Origin: Nitrosomonas sp. Is79A3
Lineage (GTDB): Bacteria > Pseudomonadota > Gammaproteobacteria > Burkholderiales > Nitrosomonadaceae
Assembly: GCF_000219585.1 (NCBI RefSeq)
Contig: NC_015731.1
Span: 2,790,001-2,854,000 of the forward strand
Reading direction: 5' to 3'
DNA: 64,000 nt
Both the position numbers and the translations under genes were made by a program. Of the stretch, positions 34,643 to 43,901 are shown in pieces. The number at the start of each line of letters is the position of its first letter. Position 1 is the first letter of the stretch. The notes below the pieces were generated by a model. That model was not told the DNA's origin and ran no database searches. It saw only the letters and a list, made by a program, of their open reading frames with translations.

Positions 34643-36373
34643 TCACAGATCTCGGATATATTTGATATTGGTCCTAAACGCATCCCAGGCTTCGTCCATC
34701 CGACCTCCCAGCGCCAGCTTGGCCTGTGACTGTATATAACGGGACATTACGCCGATCGAAGTATGCGGCGGCAGAGTCGGCACATGCGGATTGGTAAAAA
34801 CATCGACTAAAGCCGGACCATTGTGTAACAACGCCTCTTGGAGAGTATTTTCCAGTTTGTCTGGATTAGTGACCGAATAACCTCGGATACCACAAGCCTC
34901 AGCCACCATCGCAAAATCGGGATTGATCATCTTAGTCTGCCAGTCGGGCAAGCCTGCTACCTGCATTTCCAGTTCGACCATGCCCAGACTATGATTGTTA
35001 AAAACAATCAGTTTTATCGGCAGTTTATATTGGGCAATAGTCATCAGATCACCCATAAGCATCGAAATACCTCCGTCGCCACAAAATGCGATGACTTGAC
35101 GCTCGGGTGAGTGCAGCGCGGCGCCGATAGATTGCGGCATAGCATTGGCCATGGATCCGTGCGAGAAACTACCCATCAGCGTGCGCTTTCCGCTGCCGTG
35201 CAGATAGCGTGCAGCCCACACCGTGCTCATGCCGGTATCCGCAGTGAAGATGGCATCGTCGTCGGCTAGACGATCAATCATTGCGGCGACAAATTCGGGT
35301 TTGATCAGGTTTTCCTCGCCAGGATCGGCGGCATGTACGCGATGATCTTCCTCCACTTCGGCGTAGTCAGCTAGACAGGCATTTAAAAAAACATCTTTTA
35401 CCTTAGGATTAATTAATGGCAACAAATTCCGCAACGTGGGGCCAATATCACCGCACAGACCCATGTGCAATGCAACTCGCCGCCCAAGCCGCTCTGGCTT
35501 GGTATCGATCTGTACGATTTTGATCGAGCTATCGAGAAATTCCTTCCACGGAAAATCGCTACCGAGCATGAGCAACAGCTTGCCACCTGTGATGGCGCGA
35601 GCACCGGCCTTGTTGCCAAGCAAACCCGTCAGTCCGACAGCGTAAGGATTATCGTATTCCAACATCATCTTGGCCTTAAGCGTATAAGCCATCGGAGCCT
35701 TGAGAAGGCGAGCCAATTCAATTACCTCTACACGAGCATCAGCACAGCCAACGCCTGCATAAATTCCAATGTCCTCGGAACTATTAATCAATTCCGCCAA
35801 TAGCTGAATCTCAGTATCGGAAGGGATCATAACCGGCTGTGGCCGATACAAGTCAGCACACAGCGCGTTTTCCTCGGCGTTACACGTCATTAGATCACCA
35901 GGAAAAGCGCACACCCCCACACCCTTACGATTCCATGCGTGCTGAAGCGCCTGCTGCAACATTCGCGGCAATTGCTGCGGTGTCGTCGCCACCTCATTGT
36001 AATGACTGCATCCGTCGAACATGTGCAGGTCGGTGGACTGAAAGCTCTCAGTGCCGTAATCCTCAGAAGTAATGGTCGAAGCCAATGCTAATACCGGAGA
36101 TCCCCAGCGATGGGCGTCATAGAGACCGTTGATCAAGTGAACATGGCCCGGCCCGGAGCTGCCAGCGCAGCAACCCATCCCACCAAGCACGCCTTCAGCC
36201 ATCGCTGCATAGGCGCCGACTTCTTCATGACGGACGTGAATCCAGTCAATACTGCCATCTCGACGCAGAGCATCGTTGAAGAAATTAAGGCTATCGCCAG
36301 TGACGCCATAAATGCGACGAATACCAGCAGCCTTGAGCATTTCAACCAATTGTTCGGCGACGGTGCGGCCCAT
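34643..36373 (-). CDS. poxB: Thiamine pyrophosphate enzyme, PoxB-type pyruvate:quinone oxidoreductase
   Basis: A 576-residue ThDP/FAD enzyme. In PoxB, pyruvate is decarboxylated to acetate with electrons passed to ubiquinone. The N-terminal domain has GVTGDSLNFFNDALRR and the ThDP-activating Glu in HVRHEEVGAYAAMAEG. The C-terminal ThDP/Mg site is FCGDGGISMLMGDLMTIAQY with NNHSLGMVELEMQ. Full length. The short amphipathic C-terminal tail of E. coli PoxB used for membrane contact is not obvious here. A related pyruvate oxidase or oxalyl-CoA-type role cannot be excluded. AGGAGAA lies just before the start. Confidence 0.87.
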   Translation of the reverse strand: MGRTVAEQLVEMLKAAGIRRIYGVTGDSLNFFNDALRRDGSIDWIHVRHEEVGAYAAMAEGVLGGMGCCAGSSGPGHVHLINGLYDAHRWGSPVLALASTITSEDYGTESFQSTDLHMFDGCSHYNEVATTPQQLPRMLQQALQHAWNRKGVGVCAFPGDLMTCNAEENALCADLYRPQPVMIPSDTEIQLLAELINSSEDIGIYAGVGCADARVEVIELARLLKAPMAYTLKAKMMLEYDNPYAVGLTGLLGNKAGARAITGGKLLLMLGSDFPWKEFLDSSIKIVQIDTKPERLGRRVALHMGLCGDIGPTLRNLLPLINPKVKDVFLNACLADYAEVEEDHRVHAADPGEENLIKPEFVAAMIDRLADDDAIFTADTGMSTVWAARYLHGSGKRTLMGSFSHGSMANAMPQSIGAALHSPERQVIAFCGDGGISMLMGDLMTIAQYKLPIKLIVFNNHSLGMVELEMQVAGLPDWQTKMINPDFAMVAEACGIRGYSVTNPDKLENTLQEALLHNGPALVDVFTNPHVPTLPPHTSIGVMSRYIQSQAKLALGGRMDEAWDAFRTNIKYIRDL

Positions 36374-36983
36374 GGGATTCTCCTAAAGGTTTAAGTGCGG
36401 CAGGTTGGTATGTATTCAAACTGAGTGATATTTAAATAGGCAGAATGCTCGTGCATGATATTTGTTAAAGAGGGATTTTCCAGAAAGTGATGTAGTTATT
36501 CATGCGCCGAATCAAACAAATTCTCTATAGAAACAATAAGTAAGTGAGCGCAATGTAATTCATGAAATATACAGATAAAAGATGTCTTGCAAGACATCTG
36601 ACGGATATATTTCATGTTCTCTAATTCGTCGGTTTTTTAACACCCGGATAGGTAGGAATATTACGTCCCATGTGTTCGTGGTGCACAGTACAGACCACAC
36701 CCACCGACTAAGGTGACACAGTTGCTGAATCAGGAATTCAATTACGCCATACGTCGATACAGCAGACATCATTCGGTACAGCAGTAGTTCTTCCACTGAC
36801 TATGTAGTTATGTTTCACTCAATCGTTTCCCAACATTCTCGCAATTCATTTTCTCTCATTCATATTCGCTAAAGATTACGAGAAGCACCTCTTTCTGGTT
36901 CTCTGCATAAAACACAGAACCAACCGGAGGTACGATCTGTCATTACTTTGATTTTATGCTTTCTACGCAATCAAATGCGGGTA
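36374..36983. other. Gap upstream of poxB without a confident gene
   Basis: About 610 bp. A 78-residue frame on the minus strand (36560-36796) has poor coding character and no ribosome site, so it is not called. The stretch contains the 20-bp palindrome at 36580. Confidence 0.5.
36580..36599. repeat. Perfect 20-bp palindrome
   Basis: AGATGTCTTGCAAGACATCT is fully self-complementary with no spacer. It is about 200 bp upstream of poxB and 400 bp from the DUF3309 gene. It could be a dimeric repressor site. No downstream start is close enough to assign it. Confidence 0.55.
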
Positions 36984-37142
36984 CTATATTCGACCCAACA
37001 GCATCAGAATGAGTAAGATCAGCAACACTGTCCCAAGGATACCACTGGGGAAATAGCCCCATTCCCTACTGTGTGGCCACGTTGGAATCGCGCCAATCAG
37101 CATCAGAATCAGAATCACCAACAGTATTGTTCCTAGTGTCAT
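36984..37142 (-). CDS. DUF3309 small membrane protein
   Basis: 52 residues with two hydrophobic helices around a conserved turn: MTLGTILLVILILMLIGAIP, then TWPHSREWGYFPSGILGT, then VLLILLILMLLGRI. The TWPHSxxWGYxPSG core is the DUF3309 signature. TAAGGAG is 7 bp upstream of the ATG. Function unknown. Relatives often sit among general-stress genes, as here (DUF3185, CsbD, entericidin). Confidence 0.88.
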   Translation of the reverse strand: MTLGTILLVILILMLIGAIPTWPHSREWGYFPSGILGTVLLILLILMLLGRI

Positions 37143-37206
37143 TTTATTTCTCCTTAAAAATTCTCAAAAATATTTGGCTATAAATTAGGTAACAGGATTG
37201 CCACTT

Positions 37207-37413
37207 TCAATCTATCTTTCCCGAACGCAACACACCAAATAACCCAACCACGCCTGCAATAATGCCGCCGACCAATAGCCATATGGCTTTGTTAGTGGGC
37301 GAACCTGTTAGTACTTGCGATACATCTGAACTTGCGGAATCAAAGGCACTCACGCCCCAGACAATCAAAAGAACTCCAACGATAAGTAGTGCAACGGATA
37401 TACCTTTGTTCAT
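37207..37413 (-). CDS. DUF3185 small membrane protein
   Basis: 68 residues with two membrane helices (ISVALLIVGVLLIVWGVSAF and AIWLLVGGIIAGVVGLFGVL) around a hydrophilic loop, SASSDVSQVLTGSPTNK. The FDSxxSDVSxxxTGxPTxKxxWLLxGG pattern marks DUF3185. GGAGAAAC lies upstream of the start. It precedes the DUF3309 gene on the same strand by 64 bp, so they may be co-transcribed. Function unknown. Confidence 0.87.
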   Translation of the reverse strand: MNKGISVALLIVGVLLIVWGVSAFDSASSDVSQVLTGSPTNKAIWLLVGGIIAGVVGLFGVLRSGKID

Positions 37414-37658
37414 ATGTTTCTCCTGAAGGATTGAGGGTCAAGAAAGCGTGTAGCTAAAATAGCCATCCCACTTGCGACAATTGCTAAGAATAAAATTACG
37501 CCGATTCTTTTATTGATTCTGTGCGATAGCGCACTGAAGTGTAATTACATCCACTTTATAGTAAGTTTGGATTTGAAGTGAATTAGTTATTTGGTAGGTA
37601 GCACAGACTGATGTCGGTTCGTTTTGTGGATGTTTCAACTTAGAATGAGGAATTCATC

Positions 37659-38009
37659 ATGAACAAGGATCAAGTGAAGGGTGAAGCAAAAGACTTGGCT
37701 GGCAAAATTCAGGAAGAAGCCGGTAAGCTGACTGGCAGCAAAGAACAGCAGGCCAAAGGGCTGGGGAAACAGATCGAAGGAAAGTTACAGAAGGGTGTTG
37801 GCGACTTGAAAGAAACTGTCAGCGAGGAATTCGGCATGAACAAGGATCAAGTAAAGGGCGAAGCAAAAGACTTGGCTGGCAAAATTCAGGAACAAGCCGG
37901 TAAGCTGACTGGCAGTAAAGAGCAGCAAGCCAAAGGGCTGGAAAAACAGATCGAAGGAAAGATACAGAAAGGTGTCGGCGATTTGAAAGAAACTGTCAAG
38001 AAAGGATAG
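37659..38009 (+). CDS. CsbD-family stress protein with tandem duplication
   Basis: 116 residues made of two nearly identical CsbD units of 59 and 57 residues (each starts MNKDQVKGEAKDLAGKIQE and ends KGVGDLKETV). CsbD-like proteins are small, hydrophilic, largely disordered, and induced by general stress. Most have one unit of about 60-70 residues. The DNA repeat (37659-37835 versus 37836-38009) is almost exact, pointing to recent unequal duplication. GAGGAATTC precedes the start. Confidence 0.9.
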   Translation: MNKDQVKGEAKDLAGKIQEEAGKLTGSKEQQAKGLGKQIEGKLQKGVGDLKETVSEEFGMNKDQVKGEAKDLAGKIQEQAGKLTGSKEQQAKGLEKQIEGKIQKGVGDLKETVKKG

Positions 38010-38141
38010 GAATTTCGGTAGCGCGAACATCAACACCGCGTCTAAAGTAATGATTAAATAGCATTTTAATTATTTCTCGCTGAGTAGTTACATTAAACTT
38101 GTAGTAGATTTTATTTTTTATTAAACCATAAAGGGGTCGCT

Positions 38142-38267
38142 ATGAAAATATTGACATTAATGATTGCTTTAATTGTTGTTATCCAATTGTCTGCATGTAA
38201 CACTTTGAGGGGGGTGGGTAAGGATGTTGAGAAGAGTGGCGAAGCAATCCAGAAATCGACAAACTAA
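38142..38267 (+). CDS. Entericidin-like small lipoprotein
   Basis: 41 residues. A lipoprotein signal with lipobox LSAC (Cys19) is followed by a short mature part, NTLRGVGKDVEKSGEAIQKS, the typical EcnA/EcnB tail. Entericidins are outer-membrane-associated stress lipoproteins with antidote/toxin-like roles in enterobacteria. AAGGGG lies upstream. The stop codon is part of the 8-bp target duplicate of the following IS256-type insertion, so the gene escaped disruption exactly at its end. Confidence 0.85.
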   Translation: MKILTLMIALIVVIQLSACNTLRGVGKDVEKSGEAIQKSTN

Positions 38268-38351
38268 GAGGGTATCCTAAATTTTGTGTAAGTGGCGGTA
38301 ATGAATCGCCCCGGGTTTTGAGGAGGCTCCAAATCTTGAGAGAATGGAGCG

Positions 38352-38675
38352 ATGAACAAAACAAACAAATATTCCCCCGAAGTAAAAGAACGAGCAGTCC
38401 GCCTGGTGCAAGAGCATCGCAGTGAGTACCCTTCGCTGTGGGCGACGATAGAATCGATTGCGCCCAAGATCGGCTGCGCGCCGCCGACATTGCATGATTG
38501 GGTAAAGAAGCACGAGATCGACACAGGCCTACGAGATGGCATCACCAGTGAAGAGCGCGAACGCATCAAAGCACTGGAGCGTGAGGTCAAGGAATTACGT
38601 CGCGCCAATGAAATTCTGAAACTGGCCAGTGCTTTTTTCGCCCAGGCGGAGCTCGACCGCAAACTCAAATCCTGA
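38352..38675 (+). CDS. IS3-family transposase OrfA, copy 1
   Basis: 107 residues with an N-terminal helix-turn-helix ([35 protein letters not shown]) and a leucine-zipper-like coiled coil ([20 protein letters not shown]). OrfA binds the IS ends. The frame ends ten or so codons after the OrfB frame opens, the layout for -1 programmed frameshifting to an OrfAB transposase. Confidence 0.92.
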   Translation: MNKTNKYSPEVKERAVRLVQEHRSEYPSLWATIESIAPKIGCAPPTLHDWVKKHEIDTGLRDGITSEERERIKALEREVKELRRANEILKLASAFFAQAELDRKLKS

Positions 38676-39580
38676 GGTCGTTCATCGACCGGTATCGTGA
38701 CACCCACGGGGTCGAGCCGATCTGCAAGGTATTGCAGGTCGCCCCGTCAGGGTATCGGCGTCACGCGGCCGAGCGGCGCAATCCGGCATTGCGTTGCACT
38801 CGTGCCCAGCGCGATGAGGTTTTGATGCCAGAAATTCAGCGTGTGTGGCAGGCCAACCTGCAGGTGTATGGTGCCGACAAGGTATGGCGGCAACTTAAGC
38901 GCGAAGGAATGCAGGTAGCTCGCTGCACTGTTGAACGGCTCATGAAACGGTTGGGGCTGGAAGGTGTGCGGCGCGGCAAGGTTGTGCGAACCACGGTTCC
39001 GGACAAGGCGCTGCCGTGCCCGCTGGATCGCGTAAACCGGCAATTCAAGGCGGATCGCCCAAACCAGTTATGGGTGTCGGATTTCACCTATGTTTCCACC
39101 TGGCAGGGCTGGCTATATGTCGCGTTCGTCATCGACGTGTTTGCCCGGTGCATCGTGGGTTGGCGGGTCAGTTCCAGCATGCACACGGACTTCGTACTGG
39201 ATGCGCTGGAGCAGGCTTTATACGCCCGGCAACCGGAGCTGGGTGCCTTGATTCACCACAGCGATCGGGGTTCCCAGTATGTCTCTATCCGTTATACGGA
39301 GCGGCTTGCCGAGGCTGGAATAGAACCGTCGGTTGGCAGTAAAGGAGATAGCTACGATAACGCACTAGCCGAAACGATCAACGGGCTTTACAAAGCTGAA
39401 TTGATTCACAAGCAGGGGCCATGGAAAAACAGGGAATCCGTTGAATTGGCGACGTTGAACTGGGTGTTCTGGTTCAATCACCAGCGTTTGCTTGGACCCA
39501 TCGGCTATATACCGCCGGCGGAAGCTGAGGCACAATACTACCGGCAGTTAGCCAACTTGGATTCTGCCAAAGTTACTTAA
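38669..39580 (+). CDS. IS3-family transposase OrfB, copy 1 (DDE catalytic part)
   Basis: The catalytic domain is reached by -1 frameshifting from OrfA (frame continues [20 protein letters not shown]). An independent start would be near 38732. It has the HTH_21 region ([15 protein letters not shown]) and the integrase core with Asp in [12 protein letters not shown], Asp in [12 protein letters not shown] and Glu in [13 protein letters not shown]. The frame is intact, so this copy is potentially active. Confidence 0.92.
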   Translation: MLRSFIDRYRDTHGVEPICKVLQVAPSGYRRHAAERRNPALRCTRAQRDEVLMPEIQRVWQANLQVYGADKVWRQLKREGMQVARCTVERLMKRLGLEGVRRGKVVRTTVPDKALPCPLDRVNRQFKADRPNQLWVSDFTYVSTWQGWLYVAFVIDVFARCIVGWRVSSSMHTDFVLDALEQALYARQPELGALIHHSDRGSQYVSIRYTERLAEAGIEPSVGSKGDSYDNALAETINGLYKAELIHKQGPWKNRESVELATLNWVFWFNHQRLLGPIGYIPPAEAEAQYYRQLANLDSAKVT

Positions 39581-39618
39581 ACCAAACAGCCTCCAGAGAA
39601 CCCGGGGTGATTCAGTAA

Positions 39619-40844
39619 TTACTGCTGAGGCATCCTTTCCTCAAACTGAATAGTAAACCTGTTTAACGCAGGTTTCCAATCGCGCAGTGGCATCGTCCAT
39701 TTCTTGCTGATATTGATCAGTGCCAAATAGAACAATTTAGTAACAGCTTCATCATTTGGAAATGAGCTCCTATTTTTACTAACTTTACGTAAACTCATGT
39801 TCACCGACTCAATGGCATTGGTGGTGTAAATGATTTTGCGTATTTCAGGGGGGTAATCGAAGAACGGAATAATACGCATCCAATTGTTACGCCAGGATTT
39901 AGCAATTGGCGGATAAGCATCATCCCATTTCACTTCAAATTCAGTGAGATATTGCTCTGCCTCGTCTGCTGTTGATGCGCTGTAAACGCGCTTCAAATCA
40001 GTTGCAACCAGACCGCGTTTATTCCAGCCCACGTAATTTAAACTATTACGCACCATATGCACATGCAAAGCTGTACCGTGGCTTGCGGGTAGACCGCCTC
40101 AATGGCTTCAGGAAAGCCTTTTAAGCCATCCACACAGGCGATGAAGATGTCTTGTATGCCACGGTTCTTAAGTTCAGTGACAACGCCCAGCCAGAATTTA
40201 GCACCTTCAGTCTGTGAGACCCATAAACCCAGCACTTCTTTTTCGCCTTGCATGTTTATGCCAATGGCAAGGTATACGGCTTTGGTACGCACCGCACCGG
40301 CATCACGGACTTTGACGTGGATGCAATCCAGATAAATGACGGGATAGACTGCATCCAGCGGGCGGGACTGCCATTGCTTCACATCTTCCATCACTGCATC
40401 GGTAACGGATGAGATCAGTGTAGGCGAAACCTCCGCACCATACATCTCGATCAGGTGACTCTGGATTTCGCGTACCGTCATACCACGCGAGTACAGTGAT
40501 ATGATCTTGTCATCAAAGCCAGTCCAGCGTGTTTGGTGCTTAGAGATCAGTTGTGGTTCAAAGCTGCCCTCGCGATCACGAGGGATTTCAATCGGCAACT
40601 CACCAAATTCACCCTTAAGGGTCTTGCTGCTTTTGCCGTTGCGGGCATTGCCAGTGAGGTTGCTGACAGTAGCATGTTTGTCATGACCCAAGTGCTCAGT
40701 CATTTCCGCTTGTAACGCACGTTCAATCAGCGCCTTGGTGAGTTGCTTAAGTAGGCCATTCTCTCCAATTAGGTCTTCTGGCTTTTTATAGCCTGATAAC
40801 AGTTGGTCAATTAAATCGTTGGGTAAAGTTCTTGTTGTCGTCAT
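39619..40844 (-). pseudogene. IS256-family transposase, frameshifted
   Basis: The mutator-type transposase reads in two frames. The N-terminal 260 residues (40844 down to about 40060) include [24 protein letters not shown], the catalytic Asp region [16 protein letters not shown] and [20 protein letters not shown]. The second frame carries [33 protein letters not shown] and the Glu-containing YTTNAIESVNMSLRKVSKNR. The break is at about 40055 within QLCM-VHMV, where a single base is missing. This copy cannot make a full transposase unless it frameshifts. Confidence 0.88.
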
Positions 40845-41568
40845 TTCTTATCCATTTCTGAAAGTAGCAGTTTCCTGCAAAATGACCACTTACACAAAAT
40901 TTCTTACACCCTCCAAACTAACTCGCCGAGATGTATCCTGAATTTTGTGTAAACGGAGTTAAGGAAGCTCTGATTAAGTTATTTATTCTAGTTTTGTCGA
41001 CAAAGCTATCGGTAGAGTAGCTAATATAGGCATTATTGTGCGATTAATAACTGTAATTTTTAGCAGATTGCATACTATTCTGTCCCCTGATGCTGATTTT
41101 CAGGGATATTGGACGGAATTATCCCGTGGTTGGCATCCACACCTTACGGACATGGTAAAGATTAGCCAAGGCAAACAACAGATAAAGCTGTTGTGCATTC
41201 TTGAACAATCCTCGGTAACGGACTTTGGTATAACCAAATTGTCTTTTGACAATACGAAACGGATGTTCAACCTTTGCGCGTAGTGAAGCTAGCATACGAT
41301 TGAGCACGGCATGTTCTGCTGGCAATTCCTCACCGCGCTTGCGTTTGAATGGCATACCCCAGACCGGCTCTTCCGGCTGTCGTTGCGCTTCCAGATTGCG
41401 ATCATTACGAGTATAAGCCCGATCACCCAATACAATTGCCTCTTCGCCATGTACCAGCGCATCAATCATGTTGCCATCGGCCACTTTGGCCGTGGTAATT
41501 TCCAGGCTATGCACCAGGCCGGAATCGGCATCTATGAATCACCCCGGGTTCTCTGGAGGCTGTTTGGT

Positions 41569-42480
41569 TTAAGTAACTTTGGCAGAATCCAAGTTGGCTA
41601 ACTGCCGGTAGTATTGTGCCTCAGCTTCCGCCGGCGGTATATAGCCGATGGGTCCAAGCAAACGCTGGTGATTGAACCAGAACACCCAGTTCAACGTCGC
41701 CAATTCAACGGATTCCCTGTTTTTCCATGGCCCCTGCTTGTGAATCAATTCAGCTTTGTAAAGCCCGTTGATCGTTTCGGCTAGTGCGTTATCGTAGCTA
41801 TCTCCTTTACTGCCAACCGACGGTTCTATTCCAGCCTCGGCAAGCCGCTCCGTATAACGGATAGAGACATACTGGGAACCCCGGTCGCTGTGGTGAATCA
41901 AGGCACCCAGCTCCGGTTGCCGGGCGTATAAAGCCTGCTCCAGCGCATCCAGTACGAAGTCCGTGTGCATGCTGGAACTGACCCGCCAACCCACGATGCA
42001 CCGGGCAAACACGTCGATGACGAACGCGACATATAGCCAGCCCTGCCAGGTGGAAACATAGGTGAAATCCGACACCCATAACTGGTTTGGGCGATCCGCC
42101 TTGAATTGCCGGTTTACGCGATCCAGCGGGCACGGCAGCGCCTTGTCCGGAACCGTGGTTCGCACAACCTTGCCGCGCCGCACACCTTCCAGCCCCAACC
42201 GTTTCATGAGCCGTTCAACAGTGCAGCGAGCTACCTGCATTCCTTCGCGCTTAAGTTGCCGCCATACCTTGTCGGCACCATACACCTGCAGGTTAGCCTG
42301 CCACACACGCTGAATTTCTGGCATCAAAACCTCATCGCGTTGGGCACGAGTGCAACGCAATGCCGGATTGCGCCGCTCGGCCGCGTGACGCCGATACCCT
42401 GACGGGGCGACCTGCAATACCTTGCAGATCGGCTCGACCCCGTGGGTGTCACGATACCGGTCGATGAACGACCTCAGGAT
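41569..42480 (-). CDS. IS3-family transposase OrfB, copy 2
   Basis: The protein is the same over its visible length as the other copy, with the same catalytic DDE set ([37 protein letters not shown]). The frame begins by -1 shift near the end of OrfA at about 42480. Base differences from copy 1 seen in this region are silent. Confidence 0.91.
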   Translation of the reverse strand: MLRSFIDRYRDTHGVEPICKVLQVAPSGYRRHAAERRNPALRCTRAQRDEVLMPEIQRVWQANLQVYGADKVWRQLKREGMQVARCTVERLMKRLGLEGVRRGKVVRTTVPDKALPCPLDRVNRQFKADRPNQLWVSDFTYVSTWQGWLYVAFVIDVFARCIVGWRVSSSMHTDFVLDALEQALYARQPELGALIHHSDRGSQYVSIRYTERLAEAGIEPSVGSKGDSYDNALAETINGLYKAELIHKQGPWKNRESVELATLNWVFWFNHQRLLGPIGYIPPAEAEAQYYRQLANLDSAKVT

Positions 42481-42797
42481 TTGAGTTTGCGGTCGAGCTC
42501 CGCCTGGGCGAAAAAAGCACTGGCCAGTTTCAGAATTTCATTGGCGCGACGTAATTCCTTGACCTCACGCTCCAGTGCTTTGATGCGTTCGCGCTCTTCA
42601 CTGGTGATGCCATCTCGTAGGCCTGTGTCGATCTCGTGCTTCTTTACCCAATCATGCAATGTCGGCGGCGCGCAGCCGATCTTGGGCGCAATCGATTCTA
42701 TCGTCGCCCACAGCGAAGGGTACTCACTGCGATGCTCTTGCACCAGGCGGACTGCTCGTTCTTTTACTTCGGGGGAATATTTGTTTGTTTTGTTCAT
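42474..42797 (-). CDS. IS3-family transposase OrfA, copy 2
   Basis: 107 residues identical to the OrfA of the first copy, with the same helix-turn-helix and coiled coil. It supplies the upstream part of the frameshift-produced OrfAB transposase. Confidence 0.92.
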   Translation of the reverse strand: MNKTNKYSPEVKERAVRLVQEHRSEYPSLWATIESIAPKIGCAPPTLHDWVKKHEIDTGLRDGITSEERERIKALEREVKELRRANEILKLASAFFAQAELDRKLKS

Positions 42798-43598
42798 CGC
42801 TCCATTCTCTCAAGATTTGGAGCCTCCTCAAAACCCGGGGCGATTCATCTACGCCTATGTGTGCTTTTAATCCAAAGTAATAGTTGCTGCCTTTCTTAGT
42901 CGAACTCATCTCGCCATCACGTTTGCGTTGCCGGTTCTTGGTCGATGGCGCAGCCGCTATCAGCGTGGCGTCAACTATCGTGCCCTGACGCAGCAATAAT
43001 CCCTGTTGCGCTAACCGCCCAGTTGTTTCAGCAAACAGGCTTTGTGCCAAGTGATGCTTCTCCAGCAGGTGGCGAAACTTGAGGATCGTCGTCTCATCAG
43101 GCATAACATCTTCTCCCGCATCTAGTCCTGCAAATTCACGTAGCATCGGCACATCATGTAACGCTTCTTCCATTGCCGGATCTGAATAACCAAACCATTG
43201 CTGCATCATATGAATCCGCAGCATCGCTTCCAACGCAAATGGCTTGCGTCCCAAACCTGCTACCGGATAGTGCGGCGCGATCCGATTCGTCCAGTCTACC
43301 CATGGAACCACTTGCTCCATTTCTTCGAGAAACTTTTGCCGGCGAGTTACTTTCGGTTTCTTGATAAATAATGGAATCGATAATACTAATTGTTTCATCA
43401 GTGCACTCCATTGCAGCGGTTACAATCTACCGCGTATTTTACAAGTTCTTGGAACTTAATCAGAGTTTCCCTTACCTATTTTGAATTATGCACGGCATAA
43501 AACATTCCCAACGACACCTTCTCAGTTACGTTAATCTAGAAGAATAATCCCCCGCCAACCATGAATCAAATCATAAATCTAATATTAAACTTGCGATT

Positions 43599-43858
43599 CC
43601 CCGTGGTCTTGCCACAGGGATCTAATTAGGCTTTAGAATGTTGGAATGAGAGATGTTGTAGAGAAGGCGAGCCACTGTGTGTGGCAGATACATTATCACA
43701 TTGTATTTCCTGTGAAATACAGACTGGGATTGTTAGATGACGCAGTTGTAAAAATCATTATGATGGCTGCGAAAGAGATAGAAGATCGACACGACATTGA
43801 GTTTGAGCAGATAGGTTGCGACAAAGCCGTTCAAACCCGGCTTATCATCAGATAGAGT
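43599..43858 (+). mobile_element. IS200/IS605-type remnant (left end and truncated TnpA)
   Basis: A hairpin CCCCGTGG-TCTTG-CCACAGGG at 43599-43619 resembles the subterminal left-end structure of IS200/IS605 elements. It is followed by a 5' fragment of a Y1 transposase gene. No right end or TnpB gene is seen downstream. Confidence 0.65.
43646..43855 (+). pseudogene. Truncated IS200/IS605 transposase TnpA
   Basis: 69 residues versus about 140 in an intact TnpA. It keeps the N-terminal HCVWQIHYHIVFPVKYRLGL strand-helix and the following VKIIMMAAKEIEDRHDIEFE, then IGCDK. The HUH motif (HVHLL), which should come next, is replaced by AVQTRLIIR and a stop. The protein cannot be active. Confidence 0.8.
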
Positions 43859-43901
43859 GTAATGCTCTTAACCCAAACGTAGATGTAGACATAGCTAGCC
43901 A

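Larger units (their letters stand above)
38302..39614 (+). mobile_element. IS3-type insertion sequence, copy 1 (1313 bp)
   Basis: Ends TGAATCGCCCCGGGTTTTGA and, inverted, TGAATCACCCCGGGTTCTCT. The 4-bp target duplicate GTAA is at 38298-38301 and 39615-39618. It carries overlapping orfA/orfB. It is nearly identical to the inverted copy at 41535-42847; the few visible differences are single bases such as GAT/GAC and GGC/GGT-type changes within orfB. Confidence 0.93.
38268..40913. mobile_element. IS256-type insertion sequence (hosts an IS3-type copy)
   Basis: Inverted ends GAGGGTATCCTAAATTTTGT and (inverted right) GAGGGTGTAAGAAATTTTGT, then GTAAGTGG on both. It is flanked by the perfect 8-bp duplication CAAACTAA (38260-38267, 40914-40921). 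It carries a minus-strand transposase and, inside its 3' non-coding part, the IS3-type element at 38302-39614. Just outside, 40932-40956 has another IS256-like end sequence (GTATCCTGAATTTTGTGTAA), a relic of an older copy. Confidence 0.88.
41535..42847 (-). mobile_element. IS3-type insertion sequence, copy 2 (1313 bp, inverted)
   Basis: Same length and ends as the copy at 38302-39614, in the opposite orientation. The target duplicate TCTA is at 41531-41534 and 42848-42851. Near identity and intact target sites show recent movement. The two copies flank 1.9 kb and could act as a composite unit or promote inversion. Confidence 0.93.
41119..43398 (-). pseudogene. IS5-family transposase, split by IS3-type insertion
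   Basis: The N-terminal piece (43398 to about 42848) has a DUF772 domain (MKQLVLSIPLFIKKPKVTRR, PWVDWTNRIAPHYPVAGLGR, MMQQWFGYSDPAMEEALHD), MPDETTILKFRHLLEKH and the first catalytic Asp in GTIVDATLIAAAPS. The C-terminal piece (41534 to 41119) holds VLGDRAYTRNDRN with the second Asp and LASLRAKVEHPFRIVKRQFG with the catalytic Glu. The join point is clean, so the gene was intact until the IS3 insertion, which was recent. Confidence 0.9.
40962..43471. mobile_element. IS5-type insertion sequence interrupted by an IS3-type copy
   Basis: Ends AGGAAGCTCTGATTAAGTT and, inverted, GGGAAACTCTGATTAAGTT, with TTA on both sides (40959-40961, 43472-43474). The transposase on the minus strand is split by the IS3-type element at 41535-42847. 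Removing that element and one TCTA duplicate restores the frame across GVDADSGLVHSLE. The termini match those of the family A repeats. Confidence 0.87.

Noticed and set aside
36560..36796. 78-residue frame on the minus strand upstream of poxB
   Set aside because: No ribosome site, poor composition, no family resemblance, and it contains the 20-bp palindrome.
37659..38009. Tandem repeat as a CRISPR-like or satellite array
   Set aside because: The repeat is in frame and encodes two CsbD units with normal codon structure.
38264..38707. Long open frames opposite the IS3 OrfA (and their mirror at 42442-42870)
   Set aside because: They are antisense to an intact transposase, exist in both copies only because the IS is repeated, and lack ribosome sites.
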